Below are positions 51,979 through 61,337 of a DNA stretch of 64,000 nucleotides, piece by piece (the first letter of the stretch is position 1; each line of letters begins with the position of its first letter). The translations under genes and the position numbers were made by a program. The notes under the pieces were generated by a model that ran no database searches, had not been told where the DNA came from, and worked only from the letters and a program-made list of their open reading frames with translations. Origin of the DNA: Candidatus Flexifilum breve (GTDB taxonomy: Bacteria; Chloroflexota; Anaerolineae; Aggregatilineales; Phototrophicaceae); assembly GCA_016717205.1 (NCBI GenBank), contig JADKGC010000003.1, positions 620,001-684,000 on the forward strand, read 5' to 3'.

Positions 51979-53298
51979 ATGATCGAACAGTTAACCGCGA
52001 ACATCACCGCAAAGACGGCTGCGATCGGCGTGATCGGTCTCGGTTACGTCGGGCTGCCCGTCGCCTGTATGCTGGCCAACAGTGGTTTTCAGGTGACCGG
52101 CATCGATATTGACGCCGACCGCATCGCCACTATCAACCGGGGCGAAACGCCCATCGGCGGCGAAGAACCGGGCATCGCCGAGCTGATCGCGTCCGTGGTC
52201 GGGGCGGGCCGCTTGCATACCACCACCGACTACGCCGCCCTGCGCACCGTCCAAGTGATCGTCATCTGCGTGGACACTCCTGTCGATGAAGGCACACATC
52301 TGCCCTCGTACCGGGCACTGCGGTCTGTGCTGGCGCAGTTGGGAGGCGTGCTAGCGCCGGGCGCGCTCGTCATCATCGAATCGACGATTGCGCCGGGAAC
52401 CATGCAGCGCGTGGTCATTCCCGGTCTGGAAGCATCGACCGGCCAGCAGGCAGGCCGCGATTTCTATCTCGGGCACTGCCCGGAACGGGTCACCCCCGGC
52501 CTGCTGCTGCACAACCTGACGCACATGAGCCGCACGGTCGGCGGGCAGACGCCCGCGGTCGCGCAGGCGATGATCGCGCTGTACCAGAACTATGTCACCG
52601 GCGAGCTTGACCCTGCCGATCTCCTCACCGCGGAGATCGTCAAGACGGCGGAAAACGCCTACCGCGACGTCCAGATCGCTTTTGCCAACGAAGTCGCCCT
52701 GATCTGCGAAGCGCTCGGCGCGAACGTGTACGACGTCCGCAAGCTGCTCAATAAATCGCCGGGACGCAATATGCTGCTGCCCGGCGCGGGCGTCGGCGGG
52801 CACTGCATCCCGAAAGACCCGTGGCTGTTGATTGCCAACACGCGCGATCAGGTTCAGCCGCAGTTGATTCCGAGCGCGCGGCAAGTCAACAACCGCATGC
52901 CGCTGCATATGGTCGACCTGGTCGAGGGCGCGCTGGCGCGGCATGGCATTGTGCTGAAAGGCGCGAAAGTCGCCGTGCTTGGTTACGCCTTCCGCGAAGA
53001 TACGGACGACGACCGCGACAGCCCGACGGGCTACATGGTCGCCGAACTGGAACGCCGCGGCGCAATCGCCGCTGTGCAAGACCCGTATGTGCCCGAATAC
53101 AAGCGCTCCGTGACGGATGTAACCACAGGCGCGCATGCCGTGGTCTTCATGGTGGCGCACACCGTCTACAAAAGTCTGGATCTCGCCGCCACTGCTCAAC
53201 AGATGAGCGCGCGCGTCCTCGTCGATGGGCGCAATATCATCGACCGCGCGGCAGCGGAACACGCCGGTTTCACGTATGCGGGCGTGGGCAACGTCTAG
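51979..53298 (+). CDS. wbpA: UDP-N-acetyl-hexosamine 6-dehydrogenase (WbpA/WecC type)
   Basis: A 439-residue nucleotide-sugar dehydrogenase that oxidises UDP-GlcNAc (or UDP-ManNAc) twice at C6 with NAD. The NAD motif VIGLGYVGLPVACMLA, the central AEIVKTAENAYRDVQIAFAN helix and the catalytic Cys in GVGGHCIPKDPWLL (about residue 276) are all in place. YVPEYKRS and GAHAVVFMV mark the C-terminal domain. It starts at ATG 51979, right after the stop of the frameshifted oxidoreductase. As the neighbours are a 3-dehydrogenase-like gene and an aminotransferase, the WbpA role (UDP-GlcNAc to UDP-GlcNAcA) is favoured. Confidence 0.88.
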   Translation: MIEQLTANITAKTAAIGVIGLGYVGLPVACMLANSGFQVTGIDIDADRIATINRGETPIGGEEPGIAELIASVVGAGRLHTTTDYAALRTVQVIVICVDTPVDEGTHLPSYRALRSVLAQLGGVLAPGALVIIESTIAPGTMQRVVIPGLEASTGQQAGRDFYLGHCPERVTPGLLLHNLTHMSRTVGGQTPAVAQAMIALYQNYVTGELDPADLLTAEIVKTAENAYRDVQIAFANEVALICEALGANVYDVRKLLNKSPGRNMLLPGAGVGGHCIPKDPWLLIANTRDQVQPQLIPSARQVNNRMPLHMVDLVEGALARHGIVLKGAKVAVLGYAFREDTDDDRDSPTGYMVAELERRGAIAAVQDPYVPEYKRSVTDVTTGAHAVVFMVAHTVYKSLDLAATAQQMSARVLVDGRNIIDRAAAEHAGFTYAGVGNV

Positions 53299-53449
53299 CC
53301 CGGCGCGTGCAGCGTGAACTTTTCTCGGAGATGAGGCTGGCCTTCATCTCCATTTGCAGGTCTCGCTTATTCGGCTTCAATGCATTTTTCTCGACTTCGC
53401 AGGTTATAGTAAAAGCATTGTTGCTGATTCTGGTAGGAATATACGCTCT

Positions 53450-54517
53450 ATGATCCCCATTTCCAGCCCCCAGTTCGGTGAAGAAGAACTGGCACTCGTC
53501 AAGGAAGTCCTCGAAAGCGGCATCATCGCGCAGGGTCCCAAAGTCGCGGCATTGGAGCAGGAATTTGCCAAGCTCTCCGGCACTCAGTTTGCGGTCGCCG
53601 TGGCGAACGGCACGGCGGCGCTGCATCTCGCGCTCTTGGCGAACGGCATCGGCCCCGGCGACGAAGTGATCACCAGCCCATTCACGTTCATCGCCAGCGC
53701 GAACAGCGTGCTCTACACGGGTGCGCGTCCGGTGTTCGTCGACATCAAAGAAGACACGTTCAACATCGATCCCGCGCTCATTGAAGCGGCCATTACGCCG
53801 CGCACCAAAGCGATCATGCCCGTCCACCTGTACGGGTTGATGGCCGACATGGATGCGATTATGGGTATCGCGCAGCGACACAACCTCGCCGTGATTGAAG
53901 ACGCGGCGCAGGCGCACGGCGCGACCAATCAGGGACGCCCGGCGGGCAGTTTTGGCACGGGCGCGTTCTCGCTCTACGCCACCAAGAACATGACTACCGC
54001 GGAAGGCGGCATGGTCACGACCAACGACCCCGCCATCGCGGAACGGGTCAAGCTGCTGCGCGCGCATGGCATGAAGGTGCGCTACTATCACGACGTGCTC
54101 GGCTTCAACTTCCGCATGACCGACATGCACGCGGCGCTCGGCCTCGCGCAGATTCGCAAGCTGCCCATGTTCAACGAACGCCGCCGCCAGAATGCGGAAT
54201 TTCTCAACCAGCACCTCAAGCGGGTGGTCACGCCGCATGCGCCGGAAGGCTACGGGCATGTGTGGCATCAGTACACCATCCGCGTGACCGACGGCGACCG
54301 CGATGCCGCCGTCAAGAAGCTGACGGACGCGGGCGTCGGCACGGGCATCTTCTATCCGGTTCCGGTCTACCGCCAGAAGGTCTATACGGAACTGGGCTAC
54401 AATCAGTCGCTGCCCGTGACTGAACTGGTCACGCAGCAGGTGATCAGCCTCCCCGTGCATCCCAAGCTGAGCTCAGCCGATCTCGAAACCATCGTCGCCG
54501 CGGTTGAGTCACTATAG
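53450..54517 (+). CDS. wbpE: DegT/DnrJ/EryC1-family sugar aminotransferase, WbpE-like
   Basis: A 355-residue PLP-dependent aminotransferase that would install the C3 amino group on the 3-keto uronate using glutamate. ANGTAALHLALLANGIGPGD, TSPFTFIASANSV, VIEDAAQAHGA and the PLP Lys in SLYATKNMTTAEGG (about residue 179) are all present. The ATG at 53450 starts the usual MIPISSPQFGEEE. A longer frame from 53354 is through intergenic text. A hairpin GGAGATGA / TCATCTCC (53327-53351) and a TATAGT box near 53405 lie in the 151-bp gap to wbpA, so it may have its own promoter. Confidence 0.88.
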   Translation: MIPISSPQFGEEELALVKEVLESGIIAQGPKVAALEQEFAKLSGTQFAVAVANGTAALHLALLANGIGPGDEVITSPFTFIASANSVLYTGARPVFVDIKEDTFNIDPALIEAAITPRTKAIMPVHLYGLMADMDAIMGIAQRHNLAVIEDAAQAHGATNQGRPAGSFGTGAFSLYATKNMTTAEGGMVTTNDPAIAERVKLLRAHGMKVRYYHDVLGFNFRMTDMHAALGLAQIRKLPMFNERRRQNAEFLNQHLKRVVTPHAPEGYGHVWHQYTIRVTDGDRDAAVKKLTDAGVGTGIFYPVPVYRQKVYTELGYNQSLPVTELVTQQVISLPVHPKLSSADLETIVAAVESL

Positions 54518-54525
54518 CTCAGAAA

Positions 54526-54557
54526 CTGGAGCGGCGCAGGCGCCTGCGCCGCTCCAG
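54526..54557. terminator. 32-bp perfect palindrome between convergent genes
   Basis: CTGGAGCGGCGCAGGC (54526-54541) is followed directly by its reverse complement (54542-54557). It sits eight bases past the wbpE stop and before the convergent glycosyltransferase stop at 54587. A long loopless stem of this sort is a likely bidirectional terminator, though without a T-run. Confidence 0.7.
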
Positions 54558-54586
54558 CAGGTGAGTTGTTAGTCAAGGCAGTGGTT

Positions 54587-55765
54587 CTAACTGCGCTTTC
54601 GAATGCGCGCGTAGGCCTGCTCCAACCGCCGCACGAGTGCTTCCTCACTGAAACGATCGACACAAATCTGGCGAATGGTCTGCGGGTCAAAACGAGCGTA
54701 TTCCGTCCTAATCTGCTGCATAGCTGAGGCGAGAGCCTGTCGATTCCCCGGCGGAACTAAAAACCCGCTCGCGTCGTTCACATAATCTTCCGGCCCTCCC
54801 GAGATCGTGCTGACAACGGGCTTCCCGCAAGCCATCGCTTCGGCAACACTCACGGCAAAAGTCTCGACATGGCTCGACGACACGATCACATGGCTGCGCT
54901 GAATGAGATCGCGCAGCTGTTCAAGCGTCATGTAGGGAAGGAATTCCACCTGTGATCCGAGATTCAAACGCGCAATGTGCGCTTCGATCTCCGGCTGGAG
55001 CGGCCCGCTGCCACGAATGTAAAGCTTTACCGTGTCGTCACCAGCGAACGCCTGATAAAATCCGTCGATGAGGATTTCGAAACCTTTGCGCCGCTCTTTC
55101 AACTGCGCGATTACGGTGAAGATGAAGGGAAGCGGCGGCGGAGTCGTACTGGACGGTACAAAGAGATCGGTGTCGATCACATTTCCCAGCACATCGATCT
55201 CGACTTCAGGCGCGTATTTGTGCAGCGCCGGGATGAGCGCCTTCCCGACTGAGAAACGGGCATCCATGCTTCGTAGCACGTCACGCACAATCTGCCCCTG
55301 TCCCGGAAAAATGACGAGTCCCTCTAAGAAGCTGCTTGAATGTTCCAGCAGTATAGCGGGCACACCGTAATGCACCTGAATCTGTGCTGCGAGATACCCG
55401 CCGTAAAACGTGTTGTGGGGATACAGCACGTCGGGCTTGCCGTGCGCACGGCAGTAACGTTCGAAAGCAGCGAACCCGGCCCGTCGAAGTAGAAAGGTGA
55501 CGGCGACAGGCAGCACACGAGGAAACCAACCCCAGTGCATGCGGTAAACAGAGTAATTAGGCTCATTCGCGTCGACCGTGACTGTGCGTATAGAAGCCAG
55601 CCCCTCGCGCTTGATGTGCTCCCATGTAACATTGATTCGCGGAGTCACCAGCACGCCGACCTTGTGCCCAGCTTTGCGCAGCGCCTGAGCCTGCTTTTCG
55701 ATGAACGTGCCTGTAAGCGGCTGCGCAGGACTCGGATAATAGGATGGGATGATCAAAATGTGCAT
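54587..55765 (-). CDS. GT4-family glycosyltransferase
   Basis: A 392-residue retaining GT-B enzyme. N-terminal domain: IIPSYYPSPAQPLTGTFIEK and HKVGVLVTPR; C-terminal domain: IAQLKERRKGFEILIDGFYQ, IRGSGPL and SHVETFAVSVAEAMACGKPV with the E-x7-E sugar-nucleotide motif. It presumably adds one sugar to the lipid-linked repeat unit. It is the last gene of a five-gene minus-strand operon (WbpI-like, two transferases, AsnB-like, this one). The gap to the AsnB-like gene is six bases, so translation is probably coupled. Confidence 0.9.
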   Translation of the reverse strand: MHILIIPSYYPSPAQPLTGTFIEKQAQALRKAGHKVGVLVTPRINVTWEHIKREGLASIRTVTVDANEPNYSVYRMHWGWFPRVLPVAVTFLLRRAGFAAFERYCRAHGKPDVLYPHNTFYGGYLAAQIQVHYGVPAILLEHSSSFLEGLVIFPGQGQIVRDVLRSMDARFSVGKALIPALHKYAPEVEIDVLGNVIDTDLFVPSSTTPPPLPFIFTVIAQLKERRKGFEILIDGFYQAFAGDDTVKLYIRGSGPLQPEIEAHIARLNLGSQVEFLPYMTLEQLRDLIQRSHVIVSSSHVETFAVSVAEAMACGKPVVSTISGGPEDYVNDASGFLVPPGNRQALASAMQQIRTEYARFDPQTIRQICVDRFSEEALVRRLEQAYARIRKRS

Positions 55766-55771
55766 GAGAGT

Positions 55772-57745
55772 TCAGCTCTTTTGTTGAATCGGCGCGACAG
55801 TGCCGTTCTCGACATGCGACAGCCACTGTTCGGCGGTGACCATCGAATAGATCACCTGATTGTAATTGCGGAGTTCGCGCACATGCAGATCCCACATGCG
55901 TTCGATGCGCGGACGGTCGTACCACGGGCGCAGCAACACCTTGTCGAACAGGTACTGCTTGACCTCATTCTGCATCTTCTTGTCATTGCGCAGCCATTGA
56001 CCGAACGGCGTCGGGTAGCCGAGCTTGTCGCGCCGCTCCACGACCGGATCTGGCAGCACGCCGCGCAGCGCCCGCCGCATAAACCACTTGGTGACCGGGC
56101 CTTTGACCTTGAGATCGCCGGGGACGCCGAGCGCGAATTCCGCCAACCGATGGTCGAGGAACGGCACGCGCGCCTCGATACTGTAGGCCATGCTGTTGCG
56201 ATCTTCGTAGTGGAGCAGCGCGGGGATGCTGTCGCGCACTGCCTGCTGATACAGGTGCTGATTCAGGTCGTCCGCGCCTTTGAGCTTCCGCTGCATCTTC
56301 TGCTGGGCGCGTTCGTGGGCCGCGCCTTGATACTCAGTTTTGAGCACATGCACGGGTTGACGGCCAATTGTCGCGTACTGGTACAGGCGATACGCCATTT
56401 CACGCGCGTTGAAGTGCGAGAAGAAGCGCGGATACGCTTCGGCCATAAAGGCCGCTTGTTCGCCGACCCACCGCCGCGGATCCCGGCGGCGCAGCGCGCC
56501 TAAGTGGAACATGACTGCGCTCAGGTAACCTGCAAACAGTTCATCCGCCCCCTGCCCGTCAAGCAGCACGGTGACGTTACCATGCGCCAACTGCATGACG
56601 AAATTCTGCGTGTAGACCCCTGTCGCCACCGTGGGGATGTCCTGATGCCACGTAATGCGGTTCATCAGCGACAGCCAGTTCTCTGAGGACGGAGTCGTCT
56701 TGTGGCCGATGGTCTTGAACTGATTCGCGACGATCTCCACGTAGCGCCCCTCGTCGAAGCCGCGCACCGGATACACCGACGAAAAGCTGTTCATGCGCCC
56801 GCCGTGAAGCTGTTCGGTCGCCAGCGCGACAATCGTGCTGGAGTCCAGCCCGCCGCTCAAGCAGGTGCCGACCGGGACGTCACTGCGCAGCCGCAGCTTG
56901 ACCGATTCGCGCATTAGGCGCAGGAATTCACCTTCGGGATCGTTGTAGTTGTAGGTCGCGCGCGCCCGTTCAAGGTCAATATCCCACCACTTGACGGGTT
57001 CGCGCACCACGCCATTTTCGACCAGCAGGTAATGCCCGCCCGGCAGTTCGCGGATCCCTTCGAAGAAAGTGTACGGCGGGTTGAAGACGCCGCCGTAGTG
57101 CAGGAACCAGAATAACTGGTTCATGTCGGGCGCATAGGCGTCGGGGTCAAGCGGGCGCAGCACCTTCATCTCGCTGCCAAAGGCGAACAGCCTGGGGCTG
57201 TTCACGTAGTAAAAGGGCTTGATGCCGAAGCGATCCCGCGCGCAGAACAGCCGCCCGCGCTTTTGATCCCAGATGGCGAAGGCGAACATGCCGACGAAGC
57301 GTTCGAGACAGTTTACGCCCCACTGGTCGTAAGCTTGCAGCAGCACTTCGGCATCGCTTTCGCTGTGGAAGACCACTCCCTGCGCCTTGAGCTCATCGCG
57401 CAGTTCCAGATAGTTGTAGATTTCGCCGTTGAACGTCAGCCAGAGCTGTTCGCCTGCGACGGTGAGCGGTTCGTGTCCGCCCGGCGTCAGGTCGATGATG
57501 GCGAGGCGGCGATGTACCAGCGCGAGATCCGGTGTGAACGGCGCGGGTTCCGTCACCAGCGGATGCTGGATGATGGGCGCGGTGTCGTGACCACTGCGCA
57601 GGCTGTGGTCGCCCGTCGCCGTGTTGAGCAGCAGAAAACCGTCACCATCCGGCCCACGGTGGCGCATCAGCGTAGACGCCTCAAGTAGGCAGTTCGGGTC
57701 AACCGGGCTGCCATCCAGACGATAAATTCCCGCAATTCCGCACAT
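55772..57745 (-). CDS. asnB: Asparagine synthetase B-like glutamine amidotransferase
   Basis: A 657-residue protein. The N-terminal class II glutaminase domain starts with nucleophile Cys2 (MCGIAGIYRL) and has RRLAIIDLTPGGHEP and FNGEIYNYLELR. The synthetase domain has the ATP PPi-loop CLSGGLDSSTIVAL and the LLDGQGADELFAGY and EARVPFLDHRLAEFAL segments. AsnB homologues in sugar loci often amidate uronic acids (WbpS-like) rather than make asparagine. With a diacetamido-uronate pathway nearby, amidation of a uronate is plausible but unproven. Gap to the upstream transferase gene is six bases. Confidence 0.88.
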   Translation of the reverse strand: MCGIAGIYRLDGSPVDPNCLLEASTLMRHRGPDGDGFLLLNTATGDHSLRSGHDTAPIIQHPLVTEPAPFTPDLALVHRRLAIIDLTPGGHEPLTVAGEQLWLTFNGEIYNYLELRDELKAQGVVFHSESDAEVLLQAYDQWGVNCLERFVGMFAFAIWDQKRGRLFCARDRFGIKPFYYVNSPRLFAFGSEMKVLRPLDPDAYAPDMNQLFWFLHYGGVFNPPYTFFEGIRELPGGHYLLVENGVVREPVKWWDIDLERARATYNYNDPEGEFLRLMRESVKLRLRSDVPVGTCLSGGLDSSTIVALATEQLHGGRMNSFSSVYPVRGFDEGRYVEIVANQFKTIGHKTTPSSENWLSLMNRITWHQDIPTVATGVYTQNFVMQLAHGNVTVLLDGQGADELFAGYLSAVMFHLGALRRRDPRRWVGEQAAFMAEAYPRFFSHFNAREMAYRLYQYATIGRQPVHVLKTEYQGAAHERAQQKMQRKLKGADDLNQHLYQQAVRDSIPALLHYEDRNSMAYSIEARVPFLDHRLAEFALGVPGDLKVKGPVTKWFMRRALRGVLPDPVVERRDKLGYPTPFGQWLRNDKKMQNEVKQYLFDKVLLRPWYDRPRIERMWDLHVRELRNYNQVIYSMVTAEQWLSHVENGTVAPIQQKS

Positions 57746-57751
57746 AGAGGT

Positions 57752-58906
57752 CTACTCTCCGAGTAATTGCTTGAACAGGGTGATCAGCTTGGCCATTTCC
57801 GTATCGGCATTGATCGCTTGGGCGGCGATGCGCGCCTGCGCCCGCATACTGATGAGCTGGTCGACGGTCAGCGAGTTAAGCGCCGCGGCGGCCGCGGCCG
57901 CCGTGAATGACGACGCGACCACGCCAAATTCATACTCACGGACGAGCTGCGCCATCGCCGGGGAACTACCGATCACCACGGCTAACCCCGCGACGATGAA
58001 GTCGAAGAACTTGTTGGGCAGCGCAATCTGATTGTTGTAGTTGGTCGGCGCGAGCACGTAAAAGCCCGCGTCATATTTGGCGATTTCGCTCACGACCTGC
58101 GCGGGCGGCACGGGTGGCACGAAGAAGACCCGTCCCGGCGCGACTTCATCGGCCAAGCGGCGCAGCGGCTCGATCTCTGCATCTGTCGCCACGAGCATGA
58201 AATACAACTCAAAGCGCTTGTCCGCCTGCCCCAGCGCATGGATCATGACCTCTGGCTGGCGGTCGGGGCTGTACTTGCCGTGGTGAATGAGCCGGATGCG
58301 CTCGGGATTGATCGGGTGATCGGCGACGGTGCGCAGCTTGGGCGCGCTCATCACGACAATCGGGCGAAAGCCGAATTCGCGCTCGTAGCGTTCGGCAATG
58401 GGCGCACATACGGTGATGGTCGCCGCAGCTTGGGGGGCATACTTGCGAATCAAGTAGGTGCGGTTGGGCGTTTCCAAACGCTTGAACTTCGGCGTTTCCT
58501 GTTCCAACGGCGAATATTCGTGCGCGTCAAAGACCAGTTTCGCGCCGAACTTGCGCGCGAGGTGGGCGGCAATGGGCAGCGCCGTCAAATCATCGGCGAG
58601 CACAGCGTCGGGACGTACATCGACCGCTCGCTGCGTGATCCAATAGCGGGCGCGCGCCACTTCCAGCAGATCATAGGCCGCCGGGATGACTCGTCCGACG
58701 GTCTGCAAGCCGTTGCGGATGATCTTGGCCAGCAGCGGGTCGCGGTCGGGAAAGAGCCGCCAATCGACACCGGGAATATCCGGCTGCGCGCCATAACCGA
58801 CTACCGTGAGGTCATAGTCCGGCGCAAGATACTCGATCTGACGCAGCACGCGCCCGTCACTCTTGATCGGGGAGTACGAGATGATGCAGATGCGTTTACG
58901 CGACAT
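57752..58906 (-). CDS. GT-B glycosyltransferase (paralogue A)
   Basis: A 384-residue glycosyltransferase with N-terminal ICIISYSPIKSDGRVLRQIE then YLAPDYDLTVVGYG, a middle LIHHGKYSPDRQPEVMIHAL segment typical of GT4-like donors, and ANKFFDFIVAGLAVVIGSSP-type donor-binding text. It has an alanine run near the C-terminus (TAAAAAAALN) encoded by GC-rich repeats. Its start overlaps the upstream paralogue by 11 bases. It presumably elongates the repeat unit; which bond it makes cannot be inferred. Confidence 0.85.
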   Translation of the reverse strand: MSRKRICIISYSPIKSDGRVLRQIEYLAPDYDLTVVGYGAQPDIPGVDWRLFPDRDPLLAKIIRNGLQTVGRVIPAAYDLLEVARARYWITQRAVDVRPDAVLADDLTALPIAAHLARKFGAKLVFDAHEYSPLEQETPKFKRLETPNRTYLIRKYAPQAAATITVCAPIAERYEREFGFRPIVVMSAPKLRTVADHPINPERIRLIHHGKYSPDRQPEVMIHALGQADKRFELYFMLVATDAEIEPLRRLADEVAPGRVFFVPPVPPAQVVSEIAKYDAGFYVLAPTNYNNQIALPNKFFDFIVAGLAVVIGSSPAMAQLVREYEFGVVASSFTAAAAAAALNSLTVDQLISMRAQARIAAQAINADTEMAKLITLFKQLLGE

Positions 58907-60080
58907 CGGCGTTGGCCAACAATTCAGAGAGCAGGTTCACCAGTTTTGCCATCTCCACTTCTGCATTGAGGATCTGCGCCGCGCGGCGGGCACGTTCCCG
59001 TGCCGCGCGGATATCGTCGGTGGTCAGCGCGTTGAGCGTCTGGGCGAGCGCGGCGGCGGTGAAATCGGCGGTAACCCAACCCACGTCATGCTGGCGGATG
59101 AGATCGGCCATCGCGGGCGACCGGCCGACAATCACGGGCTGCCCGGCCACAATCGACTCAAAGATTTTATTCGGCAAAGTCAACCAGTAGGTCGCGGTTG
59201 CGGGGGGGATCAGGCTAATCCCGATGTCGTACTGGGCAATGGCGCGCACGATCTCGGTCGGGTAGACGGGCGGCTGAAAAAACACGCGTCCCGGCGCGAC
59301 CGTCTCCGCCAGATGTACCAGGCTGCGATAGTACGGGTCAGCCTCCGGCGCAACGAGCATCAGGTGCAGGGTATAACGCGCATCGGCCAGTGCTACCGCT
59401 TCGATCAGGGTTTCGAGACGGCGGTTCGGAACAGGGCTGCCTTGATGCACCAGCGTAATGTGCTCCGGGTCAATGTCACGGCGCGGCACGTCCACGAACT
59501 TCGGCGCGTTATAGACGAGAATCGGGTTGAGGCCAAATTCAGCATGATAGCGATCAGCCATCGGTTGGGAGACCGTCGCCGAAGCCTGCACTTTGCCCGC
59601 GTATTTCGTCAAAAAATGACGAATCAGCGGGGAGAAAAACAGCTTCCACGCCCGACTGCTCTCAACTTCGCCCGGCCAGTATTCATCGGCATCAAAGACG
59701 ACGGGGCGCTGCCCGGCGGCGGTCACCGCCAGCGGAATCGCCGCCCAATCATCGGCGAGAAACGCATCGGCGCGCGCCATGCGCGCACAGTTCAGCGCCT
59801 GCTGGTAACGCGGGCGCTGCCAGTACCAGACATCATAGAATTTGGGCAGCACGCGCCCCCCAAAGACCAGCGCGCGTTCCCACAGCTTCTGCCGCGGGCT
59901 CTCGGTCCGGTCGATTGGCTTCCACGAGCTGATGTGGTCCCACACGCGCTCCGGGTTCCCATAGCCAATCACGGTCAGGTGATAATGCGGCGCGAGATAT
60001 TCGATCTGCTTGATCAGCCGGATGTCGACCTCAATCGGCAGCGATAACGAAATGATGCACAGGTGTTTGCGCGCCATCAT
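58896..60080 (-). CDS. GT-B glycosyltransferase (paralogue B)
   Basis: A 394-residue transferase closely parallel to the downstream gene: CIISLSLPIEVDIRLIKQIE then YLAPHYHLTVIGYG, VFDADEYWPGEVESSRAWKL, LVHQGSPVPNRRLETLIEAV and NKIFESIVAGQPVIVGRSPA occur in the same order. The two probably arose by tandem duplication and diverged, giving enzymes for adjacent linkages. It overlaps the WbpI-like gene by four bases upstream and paralogue A by 11 downstream, so translation of the operon is tightly coupled. Confidence 0.85.
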   Translation of the reverse strand: MMARKHLCIISLSLPIEVDIRLIKQIEYLAPHYHLTVIGYGNPERVWDHISSWKPIDRTESPRQKLWERALVFGGRVLPKFYDVWYWQRPRYQQALNCARMARADAFLADDWAAIPLAVTAAGQRPVVFDADEYWPGEVESSRAWKLFFSPLIRHFLTKYAGKVQASATVSQPMADRYHAEFGLNPILVYNAPKFVDVPRRDIDPEHITLVHQGSPVPNRRLETLIEAVALADARYTLHLMLVAPEADPYYRSLVHLAETVAPGRVFFQPPVYPTEIVRAIAQYDIGISLIPPATATYWLTLPNKIFESIVAGQPVIVGRSPAMADLIRQHDVGWVTADFTAAALAQTLNALTTDDIRAARERARRAAQILNAEVEMAKLVNLLSELLANADVA

Positions 60081-61132
60081 GCCCCTGTCAGCGCCGCGAT
60101 GATCCGTTCGCTGGCGTGACCATCTCCGTAGAAATCAGGATGCGCTGCCGGGCGCGCGGCTAATGCGGCGGCTACGCCTACGCTGATCGCCCCGGTATCC
60201 GCGCCGACGATGCGATTCCAGCCCGCGTCCACCGTTTCGACCCATTCGGTTTCGGTGCGCATGGTCACGCACGGCACGCCGAGCGCGTAAGCTTCTTTTT
60301 GCAGCCCGCCGCTGTCGGTAAGGATGACACACGCCGCCTGACTCAAACTCAACATGTCAAGATAGCCGACCGGAGGAATGATGATGACGTTCGCCGGAAG
60401 TGCAATCGCAAACCGCTCCAGCGCTTTGCGTAAGCGCGGATGCGCGGGCAGCACGACGGGGCAATCCAGCGCCGCGAACGCCGCGAAAATGCTGGCGAGT
60501 GGTTCCGCCGCGTCGGTGTTGGCCGGACGATGCACGGTCGCAAGGAAATACTCACCGGCTGTAACGCCCGTTTCCCGCAGTACGCGGTCGCTGGTGCGCG
60601 CGCGGTTCTGCAGCAGCGCGTCGATCATCACATCGCCGACGACGCGCACACCCTCCGTAATGCCTTCGCGGGCGAGGTTCGCCTGCGCCACGTCAGTTGG
60701 GCAGAAGAGCAAGCTGCTGATGTGATCAGTCAGCACGCGGTTGTTTTCTTCGGGCATGGCACGGTTGTAACTGCGCAGTCCGGCTTCGACATGGGCTACG
60801 GGAATGCCGAGCGCCCGCCCGACCAGCGCGCCCGCCAGCGTCGAATTGGTGTCGCCGTAGATCAGCAGGTAATCGGGCTTTTCCTGCAGCGCAATCGGCT
60901 GCAGCGCGAGGATCATGTGCGCGATCTGCTCAAGGTTGCTCAAGGCGCCCACGCCGAGATTGACATCGGGGCGCGGGATGGCCAATTCGTCAAAGAACAC
61001 ATCGGACATGTCGGGGTCATAATGCTGCCCCGTGTGGACAAGGATTTCAGTGTGCTGCTGGCGCAGCGCCCGGCTCACAGGCGACGCTTTGATGAACTGG
61101 GGGCGCGCGCCGACAATCGTGATAACCCGCAT
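60077..61132 (-). CDS. wbpI: UDP-N-acetylglucosamine 2-epimerase (WecB/WbpI type)
   Basis: A 351-residue non-hydrolysing C2 epimerase: VGARPQFIKASPVSRALR, VHTGQHYDPDMSDVFFDEL, LIYGDTNSTLAGALVG, HVEAGLRSYNRAMPEENNR and ILTDSGGLQKEAYALGVPCV match the family closely. Either UDP-GlcNAc or its diacetamido-uronate derivative (WbpI) could be the substrate. Presence of WbpA, B, E and D candidates favours the latter, while a WecB role is the alternative. It is the first gene of the minus-strand glycosyltransferase operon and overlaps the next gene by four bases. Confidence 0.92.
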   Translation of the reverse strand: MRVITIVGARPQFIKASPVSRALRQQHTEILVHTGQHYDPDMSDVFFDELAIPRPDVNLGVGALSNLEQIAHMILALQPIALQEKPDYLLIYGDTNSTLAGALVGRALGIPVAHVEAGLRSYNRAMPEENNRVLTDHISSLLFCPTDVAQANLAREGITEGVRVVGDVMIDALLQNRARTSDRVLRETGVTAGEYFLATVHRPANTDAAEPLASIFAAFAALDCPVVLPAHPRLRKALERFAIALPANVIIIPPVGYLDMLSLSQAACVILTDSGGLQKEAYALGVPCVTMRTETEWVETVDAGWNRIVGADTGAISVGVAAALAARPAAHPDFYGDGHASERIIAALTGA

Positions 61133-61337
61133 GCAGACTTCCTCTGGTCAGGAAAACTAGCCCATTGTACCGTATTTTAACGCGGCATGAAGTTTGATGA
61201 GGCGAAAGAAATCGCCCGCGCCCCCAAACCCATAAGTTCGGCTTATGGCAGCACATAAGCGATCGGCGCTGGTGCAAGCCACCACGCATCCGGTAAAGTC
61301 AGCGCAGTATTGATCTGCGCGTTCATGGACTTGTCTG

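Noticed and set aside
57880..57910. GC-only trinucleotide run as a repeat element
   Set aside because: It encodes an in-frame alanine stretch inside the glycosyltransferase and needs no further explanation.
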